DNA of 64,000 nt, taken from assembly GCA_007922305.1 (NCBI GenBank), contig ML677343.1:35223541-35287540 (forward strand), given 5' to 3'. Each line of letters starts with the position of its first letter. The stretch's first letter is position 1. Origin of the DNA: Dermatemys mawii. Taxonomy: Eukaryota; Chordata; Testudines; Dermatemydidae. Below are positions 44,941 through 57,112 of this stretch, in pieces. The position numbers and the translations under genes were made by a program. Below the pieces are notes generated by a model. It saw nothing but the letters and a program-made list of their open reading frames with translations. It was not told the DNA's origin and searched no databases.

Positions 44941-45794
44941 CTGATTAGATTTTTTTTCTTCTTTTAAGAGCTTTCACATTCCAATAAAAACGCTAAATCA
45001 GCTCTGAAGCAAAATTGTTAGGGAGTAAATAGCTAGTCACATTTAAAGGCGGAGAAGATCTGACTTTACAGCTTTGACTTTATAGCATTGGATGAATTTT
45101 CAGAATAGTTCTTCTGGCTTCATGGTGGGTGGTCTGGATGTTAGTGAGAGGTTGGTTAGAACATCTATGCTCATGGATATGTAGACAGATGCTATGGGTA
45201 GGTTTTTGTATGCTGGTGTCTGCAGAAAATTCTACCGATTGCAATGCAGAACTCCTAAATGTCTGAGGGGTCTTTGTTTCCGTGTCTTTGCTTTTTAAAA
45301 TATTTATTATATTTCTTGAGTTATGAGTCAAAGTTACCCAAAAGTGAGAAACCCAGACCTAAAAAGGTCTCCTGTGGATCTGGGTTACCTGCCCATCGGT
45401 ACAGGGGAAACACTTTGTCACCCAGAAGTGTTTCCTCTCAGAAAATGTAAAATTAGTTTTGCCTAGGGGACATATGATTAGTGTGGTGTTTGGAAATGGC
45501 TGTGCTCTTGTCTTAAAGGGTTTCCTTGTACATTATTATGGTGCAAGAATTGCTTTGCTTCCAGATTCTCATGCCCTGATGTGTCGTGGCATGAGCCAGG
45601 AGCCTTGTATATAGAGAACATGTATCAAAATGTGGATCTGTAACGCTCGGTGTGACTTGTCTTTCGCTCTAGGATATTGTTCAGTTTTCACCGCACTCTC
45701 CTTCTCACCACTACACTACTCTCATTAGTTGCCGGCTGAGCCTAGTGGTTCCTCCTCCTTGGTTGGGGAAATGGGCTGTTAGTTATGGCCAGGC
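44941..45794. other. No gene recognised
   Basis: No supported feature. Confidence 0.35.
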
Positions 45795-46505
45795 CCCATG
45801 TGAAATTAAGAGGCAGCAGGTTTAAAACAAACAAAAGGAAGTATTTTTTCATACAACGCACAGTCAACCTGTGGAACTTTCTGCCAGAGGTTGTTATGAA
45901 GGCCAAGACTAACAGGGATCAAAAAAGAACTTGATAAGTTCCTGGAAGATGGGTTCATCAATGGCTATTAGCCAGGATGGTCAGGAGTGGTGTCCCCGAC
46001 CTCTGTTTGCCAGGAGCTGTGAATGGGCGACAGGGGATGGATCACTTAGAATCATACTATATTAGGTTTGGAAGAGACCTCAGGAGGTTCTAGTCCAACC
46101 CTCTGCTCAGAGCAGGACTAATCCCCAACTAAATCATCCTAGCCAGGGCTTTGTCAAGCCAGGCCTTAAAAACCTCTAAGGAAGGAGATTCCACCATCCA
46201 CCTAGGTAACCCATTCCAGTGCTTCACCACCCTCCTAGTGAAATACTGTTTCCTAATATCCAACCTAGACCTCCTCCATGGCTCCTTATTCGTTAGCACC
46301 CTTGGTTGCATTAGATCTGGACCTGTGGACTTGTGAATGTCAAGCTTTTCTAAATAGTCCTTAACCTATTCTTTCACTTGATAATTACCTGTTCTGTTCA
46401 TTCCCTATGAAGCACCTGGCAGTGGCCAATGTCGGAAGCCAGGATACTGGGCTAGATGGACCTTTGGTCTGACCAAGTATGGCTGTTCTTATGTTCTTAT
46501 CTGCG
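45795..46505 (+). mobile_element. CR1 LINE 3' end, split by another CR1
   Basis: The plus strand carries CR1 3' text: cctgtggaactttctgccag at 45869, then a gatggtcaggagtggtgtcc block. It resumes after the insertion as ttgataattacctgttctgt and ends ctgttcttatgttcttat at about 46500. An inverted CR1 fragment occupies 46048-46373. Confidence 0.85.
46048..46373 (-). mobile_element. CR1 LINE 3' end inserted in an older CR1
   Basis: Reverse-oriented CR1: gaatcatactatattaggtt, then tggaagagacctcaggaggt and a ccattccagtgcttcaccac block. The flanks share tcactt (46042-46047 and 46374-46379), giving a 6-bp duplication of host CR1 text. The frames 46129-46311 (-) and 46151-46336 (+) are parts of this LINE. 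Confidence 0.85.
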
Positions 46506-47219
46506 ATAGGTACATTGCCCTCATTTGTGAGAGAATGTCCCAAGAGTTCCTGTATGAGCACAGAGTTCCCTTTTGCTTTCTCTTTATGGAAGTCCCTTGT
46601 CCATCTTCCCTTTTGATTTTTCTTCTGCTCCTGATGGCTTCACTGAAACACAGCCTTTCCACAGCCGGCAGCTGACTCGGCTCTTTTCTTCTATGTGGGG
46701 CCTAGCCAGCCTCTGCTACTCTTATTTACTGAAACCTTCACTGAAATAGTTGACTGAGCCTAGTTTACAGGGCTCCTTGTCAGAGAACAAAATGGCAAAT
46801 TAGAAATCAATGCAGAGAGTCCCAGTGCCTACTTCATCACTCACGAGGAAGAAATACAGCATTTCTACTCTAGGCCTTGCACTCATTAAAATCAAATCAT
46901 TTAAAAGCCCTTTAAATTAAAAAGGAACGTGGGGGAGGAGGATGAACGTCGTAAAGAAAAGTCTTGCAAACAGGTAAAGGCAAAAGGCAGCCTGTAGATT
47001 GAATACTGTACTGTGCCCACTGGCAGCTGGGTCCTCCACTTTATTGACACTGCTCTCAAGGTCTGTAGAGTGCTTTACAGGCCCTTTCCCTGAGGCGCTC
47101 ACAATCTAAAGTAGAGATAAGATAGCAAAGGGTGGTGTCAAAGAGGGTTTGTAGAAGGGAATGAAAGCATGAGAGTGACAGTGGAAGGTCATGGGCTGTA
47201 CTTATTGCCAGATATATTA
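46506..47219. other. No gene recognised; short MIR/L2-like trace near 47020-47110
   Basis: Only the segment tagagtgctttacaggccct near 47066 suggests an ancient SINE/LINE tail. The rest shows nothing. Confidence 0.35.
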
Positions 47220-47760
47220 CATTTGAGGCAGCATCTGGAATGAAGGCTGGGATCTTCAGTTACTGTTGTTGGAAAAAAAAGAGATCAAATCCTAATTCCA
47301 GGATTTAGGGGTGACGGGGACATGGAAGGAATGGCAAGCGAAGAAGGTGGTTTTAGTGGCAGCATGTTGAATGGACTTGAGAAATGCTGTGTGAGAAAAG
47401 GGGCAGCTATAAATACAGAGGTTTCAGCACAACACAAGAGATGACTGGAGCATGGAGCAATGTTTCAGCAGAACAGATGGAGAGGAAGGAATGGCTTTTG
47501 GAAATATTGTAGGGGAAAAATAGGCAGGATTTAGCAATGACCTGGAACAAGGAGATGGGTAAGAAGGGAGAGAACTGGGCTGAATGACCCCCCAGGTTGT
47601 GAGTGTGGAAGGATGATGAGAGGGAGTGAAGAGAGAAGGTTAGGAAGAAAAGCCTTGTTGAGTGTGAGCAGGTGCCTGGATATCCAAGAAGAGATGTCAG
47701 AGTTGCAGCTGGGGACTGTACGTACAATATAATGGCACACAGACAGTGTATTGGTCTGAT
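47220..47760 (+). repeat. Old LINE 3' non-coding repeat (L2-like)
   Basis: The purine-rich segment ggattccagcatgttgaatg-type (here gcagcatgttgaatggactt near 47361), then ggatttagcaatgacctgga (47528) and a tgaatgaccccccaggttgt block, has the look of a widespread LINE 3' untranslated repeat. A related piece lies at 54990-55250. The open frames on the reverse strand (47407-47740) come from pyrimidine-rich composition. Confidence 0.45.
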
Positions 47761-48224
47761 CAGAGTGGGGAAGAGATCATAGATGTTACACCTCTGTAGG
47801 TGTTAAGAAATTTCCAGTGTTTGACTATTTTCCGGGAGGAAGGAAGGGCGAACTTATTAAAAAATGGGCGGGCTTGTTACCCTTCTAACTTTCCATATAG
47901 CTGAAACTTATTAGCAAGTATGTTTGAATGTGCATTGCAAGAAATTTGCTTGTATTTTATCAAAATTATTAATAATTGTTCCCATCTTTCCCATAATAGC
48001 CACAATTTGTCCTTATTCAAAATAGCCACCATTTTCTGTCTTCTAAAGGCACTAAAGCAACACAGTTATTTTGAAACTGCTCACGTCTCTAGTAAAGATG
48101 GTCACTTGGGGATGGATGTGGGGGCGGGGCATAGCAGCTAATGAAGATGACCACCATTTCCCATTGTTTCCAGTGGGAGTGAGGCCACAGGGAAGAAGGC
48201 CACCCTTTCTCGAAAGCCTCCCAT
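47761..48224. other. No gene recognised
   Basis: No supported feature. Confidence 0.35.
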
Positions 48225-48600
48225 AGAATCATAGAATGTCAGGGTTGGAAGGGACCTCAGAAGGTCATCTAGTCCAGCGTTTCTCAAAGTTTTGCCTCCA
48301 CAGCCCCTTTCCGCTTTCCCGCGTGCTCTCGTGGCCCGGGGGTATGTCCGCCAAAATGCCGCTGAATAGAACACTTCCATTTTCGGTGGCATTTTGTCAG
48401 GACACAAATAGAATGCTTCCGACTTCAACGGTGTCCCGGGGCTGATCCTGTGGCAGCGCCGGGCCACCATGGCCCCCTGTGCGGGGTCTCACGTACCCCA
48501 CTTTGAAGACCACTGATCTAGTCCAACCCCCTGCTTAAAGCAGGACTAAACACAGCCAGGGCGTTGTCAAGCCTGACTTTAAACACCATCATGCCGCTCA
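48225..48600 (-). mobile_element. CR1 LINE 3' end, split by a hAT element
   Basis: Reverse-oriented CR1 text: catagaatcatagaatgtca, then gggttggaagggacctcaga. It resumes after the hAT insertion as caaccccctgcttaaagcag and continues to about 48600. Confidence 0.9.
48275..48515. mobile_element. Non-autonomous hAT inside CR1, perfect 8-bp duplication
   Basis: The ends CAGCGTTTCTCAAAG and CTTTGAAGACCACTG are an imperfect inverted repeat of the CAGTGTTTCTCAAAC type. The 8-mer atctagtc is identical at 48267-48274 and 48516-48523 and is itself CR1 sequence. The interior is GC-rich with no transposase. The frames at 48138-48470 (-) and 48236-48445 (+) are not genes. Confidence 0.95.
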
Positions 48601-49365
48601 ACCTTCAAATTTGCCCCAGTGCAACGCAAACTATTGAAATGTGCAACGAACAACTGAATGTGGAACACCTGTGTCTTTGTTGGTCATTGGGCCGTATTTG
48701 ACAGTTGATCCTGGCTCTTCACTATAAACCCTGTTTAAGAGGATATTTTTTTTCACTGTGTGGATTAAATCAACTTTAAAAAAAAAATGGAATTCTCTCG
48801 TGCAACCATAAGGACTCTTACTCATGGGACATGGAATCCTTGACCTTCATATCACCACTTCAGATCATCCATTAGATCATTACCACTCTTACTACTTGAG
48901 TAATCATTATCTTCCCCCAGTTGGACAATGGGAGCATGGCACATATTTAGCACACACTTTGCAAGTGAATTACAAAACTGTGACAGGTTGGATCCCTTAA
49001 GGTACCACCTCTTGTGATGATGCCACTGAGCCCACCTGGTCTGCCAGCCTGCACACCTTTTTTATCAGTCTTGTTGATCCAGGCTATTAAGCTTCCTCTA
49101 GCACACACACTGGCAGGGCTATACCCAACTGCAGAATGAAACAAACACTGAGATCAGTTCTGGGAAGGCTCAGCTTAAGGGACTTGCCCCAGCATTCAGA
49201 TATCCAGCTATATTATGAAATCCATCTCCTCCCTCAATGGGGAGGAAGGTATGCACAACCTGTGATTCCCCTCACCTGCCATAATTATGAATTGCACGAA
49301 GTGGGTTGTATTATCAATAAAAATGTTTATTAACTACAAAAGGTAGATTTTAAGTGAATATAAGA
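48601..49365. other. No gene recognised
   Basis: No supported feature. A text like ctgtgacaggttggatccct near 48979 may be the start of an LTR-type repeat but its extent is unclear. Confidence 0.3.
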
Positions 49366-49806
49366 GTTGTCCCGGAGAGGGGGCCCTGAACTTCCCCGAG
49401 TCGCTGGTCAGAGCGACCCCGGTCAGTTCAGACTGGAAAGGGGGAGTGATGTGACAAGCAGGGAGAAGGTTTCACTCTTGAGGGGAAGCTGCTCTGAACG
49501 GGGATACCTGGAGCTGTAACCTGAGATGAGAAGGGGGAGGGGAGATGACACCTAGAGCGCGGGAAGTGAACAAAGGAGGGGAGTAGAAGCTGGCTGGGGA
49601 AAAGGCGGGAGCCCGGATTTGGAATCTTATCTCCCTGCCCCCCAGAAGGGCCTGACTAAGGGGGCCTGTTTGTACTGACAAGCTCTGAGTTGGATTGTGT
49701 TCCTGGCATCTCCAATAAACCTTCTGATCTACTGGCTGGCTAAGAATCACTGTGAATCCCAGGAAGTGGGGGGTGTGGGAACGGGACTCCCCCACCCTCT
49801 GTGACA
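49366..49806 (+). mobile_element. gypsy LTR (49450-49806) with adjoining 3' internal sequence
   Basis: The LTR starts TGTGACAAGCAGGGAG and ends CCACCCTCTGTGACA, with aataaacc near 49714 as a polyadenylation signal. It is preceded by a purine-rich tract (ggaaagggggag at about 49434), as expected of the polypurine tract, and by about 80 bp of internal sequence. This makes it the 3' end of a 5'-truncated element rather than a solo LTR. It is related to the LTR at 34246-34629. Confidence 0.8.
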
Positions 49807-49810
49807 CAAA

Positions 49811-50494
49811 CTTAGGGTATGGTTACACTTACAAGATTATAGCGCTATAGGTTATAGCGGTCCCCTTATACAGTAATATGTATAGCGCTATTGTATGTCC
49901 ACACTCAGATGCTCCTGCGGTATAGCATGGCCACATTTGGGGCACTTAATGCGGCATTAAGAGCAGCGCATTAGGGCAGGTATCCCAGCATTCAGCTGGG
50001 TGCAACGTGCTTTTTAAACGAGGGGGGTTAGGGGGGACGCGTTGTGTGTATGCGGAGGGAGAGAGACAGTGGTTTTTCCGTTTTTCTGAAAGCCTGTCAG
50101 TGAGCCTCCGTTCACAGAGGGCTTTGTTTTCACACAGGCTCCCTCCTTAAACATTTGCATTGCTTATCTGCCGAGTTAAGAAAGAAACTCTAAAGAGGTA
50201 CTTCCGCATTCCTCCAGCCGAGTTCAAAACAAAGGGAAGAGACGTCAATTGCCTTAAATGGCTCTAGGCATCTCCAGAGATCACTTGTAGCGCAGTGGGT
50301 GTCCACATTCTTGCTGTAGCGCTACAGCAGCTGCGCTACAGCCCTTATTCCCCATGCGGAGGTGGATTAATAATAGCGCTATAACTCAGCAGTTATAGCG
50401 CTATTAGTGCCTTGCCAGTGTGGACGGGGAGTAGGTTATAGCGCTCGTGGGGGCTTTATAGCGCTATAAAGTGCCAGTGTAACCATGGCCTAAG
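49811..50494. mobile_element. Non-autonomous DNA transposon, CTTAGG termini
   Basis: The left end CTTAGGGTATGGTTACACTT and the complement of the right end, CTTAGGCCATGGTTACACTG, form a terminal inverted repeat. It continues with AT-rich text and repeated agcgct motifs (tatagcgctata occurs near both ends). No coding region and no clear target duplication, so the superfamily is undetermined. The element at 57113-57802 has a related terminus. Confidence 0.8.
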
Positions 50495-50499
50495 CTTGT

Positions 50500-51469
50500 T
50501 TCACTAGAGAAATAACTATTTATAACCAATTTCTTACCTTAGATATTGTTGCAGGCAGATTACAGAAAGTCTTGAAAGGCAGCTACGCTGGTCTCCAGCT
50601 TGAGACTTTGGGTATTATTACTCACAAGCTAGGCACCTTTCCAGCTTGGGCTCAGCCCTTCTCCCCACACCCCGACCCCCAGTTCAGTTCTTGCTTCCAG
50701 GTGTTTTTCCATGTTTCTTCGGGTGGGGAGGCAAAGCCTTATAGAGCTCTTGTGTATGGTAGGAACCCTTTGTCTCCCAGTGGAAGAACACTGGCATTCC
50801 ATAGGGTGGGTCCAGTCCCAGGTGACACTCTCCTATGTCTCTGCAGGGCTGTGGCAGCCATTACTTGTAGGCTGCCTGGAGCATCCACAGGAAGACTTTC
50901 GCAGTCCGTTGTCTCTGCTAATGGCCCATTAGCCTAGTCTGGTTTTTCCATTGTTGTATCTGAGAGGCTGGTTGCAGGTGACACCCAAATTAACACATCT
51001 GAAATACAGATACATAGTCAATATTCTAACTTCAGATACAGAAATGATACAAGCATACAAATTGGATAATCACATTTAGTAAATCATAACCTTTCCAATG
51101 ACATCTCACATGAGCCATCTTGAATAAAGTATATTTCAGCTATGTCCTATTCATACCATAAGTATATTTTCATAAAGAATATAGAGTGAAATGTCACAAA
51201 AACTATTTGCTAAACAACTTTACAGTGTTGTAAATCAAGACTCCTGGTTACTATTCCTTGTTCTGGGACAAAGTGTGAGCTAGTGGTTATAGAGAGCATG
51301 GCCAAGCAGCTAGGTTTGGCAGATTCTTTCTGAGAGGCTGAGTAAATGAGACTGGGGTCTGCCATGCTATAGGAAAGGCTTCTGTGCCCAACTCTGCTAG
51401 AGATGACCTTGCTGAACCTTTCACGTGACTCATTTGTAAAAGTGTGTGGCTAGCATTAGTGTCCAAAGA
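50500..51469. other. No gene recognised
   Basis: No supported exon. The overlapping frames at 50572-50937 and 50711-50932 have no motif or splice context. Confidence 0.35.
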
Positions 51470-51559
51470 TAGAATTCTAGAAACGTAGAACTGGAAGAGA
51501 CCTCAAGAGGTCATCTAAACAGTCCCCTACACTGAGGTAGGACTAAATATTATCTAGAC

Positions 51560-51747
51560 CAGGCCTGCACAACTCGGAAAGCAGCGAGGGCCATATTACT
51601 GCAAAAAAACCAAATGCGGGCCGAAAAGCCCCGCCCTCACCCCACCTCACCGCTTGGCTTACTCCACCCCTACCCATCCCCCGCGGGCCGCACAGTGAGC
51701 CCTTGCGGGCCGCATGTGGCCCTCGGGCCGCATGTTGTGCAGGCCTG
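51560..51747. mobile_element. Short hAT MITE inside CR1, perfect 8-bp duplication
   Basis: The ends CAGGCCTGCACAAC and GTTGTGCAGGCCTG are exact inverted repeats. The 8-mer atctagac is identical at 51552-51559 and 51748-51755. The 188-bp interior is GC-rich and partly self-complementary (gggccgcatgtggccctcgg). Confidence 0.95.
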
Positions 51748-52254
51748 ATCTAGACCATTCCTGACAGGTGTTTTGTCTAACCTGTTCTTAAAAACTTATA
51801 ATGATGGCGTTTCTATAACCTTCCTTGGTAATGTGTTCTGGTGCTTAACTATGCTTACAGTTTTTGAAAGTTTTTCCTAATGTCTAACCTAAATCTCCCT
51901 TGTTGCAATTTAAGCCCATTACGTCTTGTCCTGTCCTTTTCCTTACTTGAAGAGTGTTATCATCCCCCTTCCAATCTTCTCTCCAGACCAAACAAACCTA
52001 TTTTATTCAATCTTTCCTTAGAAGTCATGTGTTTTAGACCTTTAATTTTTGTTGGTCTCCTCTGAGCTTTCTACAGTTTGTCCACATCTTTCCTGAAGTG
52101 TGGTGCCCAGAATTGGACACAATACTCCAGGTGAAGCCTTATCAATGCTGAGTAGAGTGGCAGAATTATTTCTTATGTCTTGCTTACACCACTCCTGCTA
52201 ATACATCCCAGAATGATCACGTTTTTTGAAAAAGTATTGCAATGTTGACTCATA

Positions 52255-52428
52255 CACCAGACCCTCGCTATAGCCCAGGGTTTGGGATCCATGCGTGGTC
52301 CCACGCTAATGCGGGGAATGTGTTGGCATGGATCCCAATTTCAATATTTAAATTTAGGATCCATGGCAATGACTGCACTGTACGCGAACCAGTGCTATAG
52401 CGACGCGGGCTATAGCAAGGGTCTCATG
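52255..52428. mobile_element. pogo-type MITE, copy B, inside CR1
   Basis: The ends CACCAGACCCTCGCTATAGC and GGGCTATAGCAAGGGTCTCATG are inverted repeats flanked by TA (52253-52254 and 52429-52430). The centre carries the same ggatcc-centred palindrome as the copy at 28575-28765, in more diverged form. Confidence 0.85.
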
Positions 52429-53429
52429 TATTTAGTTTGTGATCCTCTATAACCCCCAGATCTTTCCTTCAGTCCTCCTTCCTAAGCAGTCATTTTCCAT
52501 TTTGTGTTTATGCCGTTGATTATTCCTTCCTAAGTATAGTGCTTTGCATTTGTCTTTATTGAATTTCATTCTATTTTAATTCAGACGATTATTCCAGTTT
52601 GTCACAATCATTTTGCATTCTAATCCTGTCCTCCAAAGCACTTCCAACCTCTCCCTGCTTGGAATAGTCTGCAAACTTTATAAGTGTATTCTCTGTGCCG
52701 TTATCCAAATAATTTGTGAAGATATTGAATACAACTGGACCCAAGACAGAGCTCTTCCGGAACCCACCGAATATGACCTTACAGCTTAATTTTGAACCAT
52801 TGCTAACCACTTTCTGACTACACTTTTCCAACCAGTTGTGCACCCATCATATAATATGTTCTTTTAGGCTACATTTCTGTAGTTTGTTTGTGGGAATGTC
52901 ATATGAGACGATATCAAAAGCCTTGCTAAAGTCAAGATGGGCATAGGTGAGGGCTTACTTAATAATCATGTCTGTGCAGTGCACATGAATATAAAGCAGC
53001 AAGTGGAAGAGATGAGATTTGAAGTCATGGTCTTCAGGCTGCCATCTCAGGTCATCTTCTTCCCCTTAGCTTGAATGGTGTTTGGATGCGGGATTACTCT
53101 GCTTCCCCTAAAGTGGAGGTGTGATTCAGCGCAAATAGAATATACTTGAAAACTCTGCTTGCCACATGAAAGTCAGACTGCCCCTAGGAAAAGCTGGTTG
53201 CTTCTTTGCTTTTTTGTTTTCAATGGGACTTAGCCATCGGTGCCTTTAGGGAAGAAGCCACTTCCAGTGCCCTGTGGTTAAGAAACTGGAAAGAGAGTCT
53301 ACAAGCTTCACCGTTGGGTGCTCTCCAGCCCTATCTGAAGTCCTGAAATTTCAACAAGAACATCTGCACTCTGATGACGCGTGGTTAGCTTAGCAGAACA
53401 GATGCAGTGTTTAAACTCTTTACCAGATG

Positions 53430-53765
53430 TCGGAAGGATACCTAATATAATGCTGATTTTTTAAAAAAAAGTCTCCAGGGGCAATACTGACAATTATAGA
53501 CTGATAGACTTAACTTCAGTACCAAGCAAACTGTCTGAAACTAAAATAAAGAACAGAATTATCAGGCATGTAGATGAACATGATAAGTTGGGGAAGAATC
53601 AACATGACTTTTGTAAAGGGAAATCATTCCTTACCAATCTGTTGGAATTCTTTGAGGGTCAACAAGCATGTGGACAAGGATGATCCAGTGGATATAGTGT
53701 CAAAGACTTTTCTGAAAGTCCACATACAAGTGCTATCCCCAAACCTCACAAGCAAAGTATGCAGT
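53430..53765 (+). mobile_element. CR1 LINE internal fragment
   Basis: Plus-strand text such as attatagactgatagactta at 53492 and aacatgacttttgtaaaggg at 53600 follows the N-terminal RT part of CR1 (compare 30411-30560). It ends near 53765 where an inverted RTE-like LINE begins. Confidence 0.75.
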
Positions 53766-53829
53766 CGTGGGACAAGAGGGAAGGTTTTCTAATGGATCAA
53801 TTAGTTATAGTACTACTTCTTCTAGTCTT

Positions 53830-54440
53830 GGAGTCATCTACCTGGAGTCAGGTCTTTGAATTCTTCTACTCCATTCCAGTCTGTCTTGCAGCAGTTACTC
53901 AGATACTCCGCAGCTAATCAAATCTATTTGTGTGACATCCATCCAACTAGTTTTGGGTCTTTCAAGACGTTTCTTATCTTCTACTTCTAAGTTTAACACC
54001 CTGTTTTCTGTATATTCTACTGAGCTTTTCACATGCCTAAAATATCTAAGCCTGGATTTCTTCATCTCTTTTATAATTAGTACTACCTTCACACTCTCCT
54101 AATTAATTCATTCCCAAAATGATCTATCCTTGTAACTCCAGGCATCCATATTAATGTTTTAATTTCTACTATATTCAAGATCTGCGTCTGTCTCTTCCTC
54201 AGTGCCCAGCATCTGGAGCCATATAAAACTACAGGCCTGTCGTGTAGATCTTAGTTTTCAGTTGGACAGGCATTCTCCTATTGTAGAAAATTTTGCTCAC
54301 TTCTCTCTATTTAGTCCAGGTCTTTCCTGTTCTGCTTATAAGTTCGCCATTATCCTGTCCTATCAAACCTAGGTACTTGATCTTCTGTACCTTTGTTAGA
54401 GGTTGGCATCTCAGACTTACCATTTTGTTTGATAGCCAGA
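53830..54440 (-). mobile_element. RTE-like LINE, C-terminal end
   Basis: The minus strand reads QKIKYLGLIGQDNGELISRT near 54400, then RRMPVQLKTKIYTTGL near 54240. The frame 54092-53895 gives KKSRLRYFRHVKSSVEYTEN, then a RPKTSWMDV block. These are the C-terminal blocks of RTE-type non-LTR reverse transcriptases (consensus KYLGS, LYG, RLRWFGHV, RGRPKKRWMD). Stops and frame changes are present. RTE rather than another clade is an inference from motif order. Confidence 0.7.
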
Positions 54441-54869
54441 ATGGAGATTTGCTTGTGTCTTTCCTAAAAGTTGTTAGTTGTTACAGTGTGCTAGTAATTT
54501 TCTGAGTGTAGTTAGAACTGTATCTGCGGGTCTTGTCCTCCCTGGTGGTGGTTCAGCAGAAAGTGGAATTCAAAGTGTTCTTTATACCCGATCAAAATGT
54601 TCTAGGTCACCAAAGTAGCGCTCTCTACCTCCCAGTGCTTCTGAGGAAAGGTATTTGCATAGATTGACTTGATTGATTTGTAGATGGGGTTGATCCTTTT
54701 GAGCTCAGGAGGAAGAGAAGCAGGCCTCTGAAGCACGCCTCATCCTTCTTGTCTCTAGACGACTCTGTTATGAGCTCAGCCACCAGAAGGTCTCAGGGCT
54801 TTCCAGAAGTTTGTTTAGTGTTGCTGTGTGTACATGTGTTTGGGTTTTGTTAATAACTAGTCATTCACT

Positions 54870-55260
54870 TCTGGTGGGCACAAAATAAGTGTGTCGATGA
54901 GAGGGATTTGAATGAGTGAGTGTTTTCCACGTGTTAGGTATGAAAAAAAGAAAAAGAGAGGAATGGGAGAAGGAGACAAATGGGTTGTCAAGACTTTGCT
55001 TCGTTCCTGGAGAGGAGGCATGGGTTGTAGTGGAAGAGGAAATGTGGGGCAGGCTGGGGTACAGTTGTGTAGGCCACTGAAGGTGAGGATAAAACATTTA
55101 CTAAATCTGACATGGAGATCAAGGGAGCATATGAGGGGTTCAAAGATGTGGGAGCAGTGACATGGTCAGGAATATACTTCAAACAGCCACATGTAGATGT
55201 ATTGGTAAAGGTGAGGTGGGTCTTGGTGTAGCTGGAGAGGAGGAGATAGATTGTTAAAAG
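54870..55260 (+). repeat. Old LINE 3' non-coding repeat, related to 47220-47760
   Basis: A purine-rich segment (tgaatgagtgagtgttttcc, then gtgggagcagtgacatggtc) resembles the repeat at 47220-47760. The reverse-strand frames (54861-55182) are composition effects. Confidence 0.4.
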
Positions 55261-57110
55261 TCTAACTGTCTAGGTTCTTCACGTTGACTCCCATCACTGT
55301 AGTATCTCAGCACCACCCATTCAGGAAGGGGATTAGACACGACAGTAATTACTGCTCAATAAATCACATACATAGGGCCATCCTCTCTTAGTGTTTAGGG
55401 GGACTCTCATTTGCACCAGGCTACTCTCTCAATACCCTCTTGTTCTCAGCAGAGGGCTGTTCCTGACACTTTGAAAGCAGTCCAGTGGTGATCGGAGACA
55501 ATAGAGGTGGTCTTGATGTCTTCTGAAGTAGCTCTGTCTATGCAGCAGTTTTGAAGTTGCATTAGAATGATTAGATGACATCAGACTAATCCTGAATTCT
55601 TCTCCTTCCCTTTTTAGCTTTATGGGGTGACCATTCCAATTTTTTCAGGCTTGGGAACTGATCTGATCCCAGACCTTTGTTCCTAAAAGTCACTGAAAGA
55701 AGCTATGCCATCCAGTTATAATCTATCCCCAATAGCCAACACCTGGGCTGCGCTTCTCCACCCTCTTTGTGTGACAATGCTAGAAATATGAGCCATATAA
55801 CAAGTGTCAGGGCGCTTTGGTTGCATGAGGTTTTATTCCAATGATATTTTTTTTTTACCAGGGAATAAGGCAGGCTTGCACTTGATTTTAGACCTCTGAA
55901 GATTAAATAAAGCCCCAGTCTGTCAGAGATTGGAAAAGCCAAGTGATTTATATAATCTAGCTCCAGTGAAAAAGAGGAGACACACAGCTGCAGCAAGAGC
56001 AGACCTTCTCAAGGGTTTCTTTTTATTTTAAATCCGTGGCTCTATGATAGTCAACTCTATGGATGTCTTCTGATCTCTTTACTAAATTGCTGGTTCCATA
56101 GTTGAGAACTTAGAGCACTGAAAAATATTGCATCCTGCTTTCTTCACAGGGAGGAGTGATTAGTATTTTTTGGGGTAAATTGTTAGAAGTTATTTTTCTC
56201 CAGTTTAAAATTAGCCATTTATATTGTGCTTTGTTGTGTGTAGTTTCTCTTCATTTTCAGCAACAAGGTTGCAGATCTGACATGTCTTAGACCCCAGAGG
56301 AAGTCTTTTTTTGGTGGGTGGAGGAAGGGAAGTGTTGGTCTACAGCTCCAAGTCCTGCAGACTTGTAATGGCTCTCCTGAGGCCTGTTGGCTGAGACCTG
56401 TGCTGTGGGGTAAAGCCTTCAGTTGTTCAGTGCAAGGAGAGGGAGGGCAAAGTAACACAATTTTAGCTTGATCTGATTTATAGAACGGTTTATAAAATAA
56501 GCAATAGCTGAATACTAAAAGACCAGCATAAACCAAATGTATTTAAAGGGAAATGACTGATTAGGTGTGGTGGTTTTTTGTGAGGTTATAAATTGTTTCA
56601 GTAATTATGCAGATGTTTTTAGAATGAGCAGCGTCTGTAATGGAAATGCTGGATGTCCGCGTTGGGTTAATTCTGAAGGGACAAGGTTGCCCCTTCTTTC
56701 TGGACATGGCTTTTCTGGCAATTTGCTTAGGTTTGGCTGCTTTTTGGAAGGAAGAGATTAGTAGTATTGCACATCAGCCAGCCTCACAGTCTTGGCCGCC
56801 ATCGTTTGCTGGGACCTTGAGATACTAGCATCACACTTAGATCGACACTGGCCTGTTTTTGAAAGGTGTCCTGACCAGGTAAGGAGAGGAAGCCAGATGC
56901 TATCACCATCTTCATGGACTCAGTCAAATCCTGTGATATCATCCTCTCCCTAGTACTGGGTTTCTTCCCCTACCTCATTTCTACCTCTTTCCCAGTCAGG
57001 ACACATCTAGACTTATGAAACTGCTGTGACTAGAGGGCCATCTAAAACAGTGCCTTAACAGGTTGCAGCCTAATTTTGGTAAAAGTTTGCCAGCTGCAAA
57101 AACTGCATCT
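55261..57110. other. No gene recognised
   Basis: No supported exon or repeat ends. Short frames on both strands have no motif. Confidence 0.35.
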
Positions 57111-57112
57111 TA

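Larger units (their letters stand above)
51470..52960 (-). mobile_element. CR1 LINE carrying two younger DNA-transposon insertions
   Basis: The reverse-oriented CR1 starts with gaactggaagagacctcaag near 51490 (3' end). Its RT frame at 52843-52589 (minus) has GPVVFNIFTNYLDNGTENTL, then IKFADYSKQ, where the catalytic FADD box reads FADY. The last recognisable block (caaaagccttgctaaagtca) is near 52915. It is interrupted at 51560-51747 and 52255-52428. Non-functional. Confidence 0.9.
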
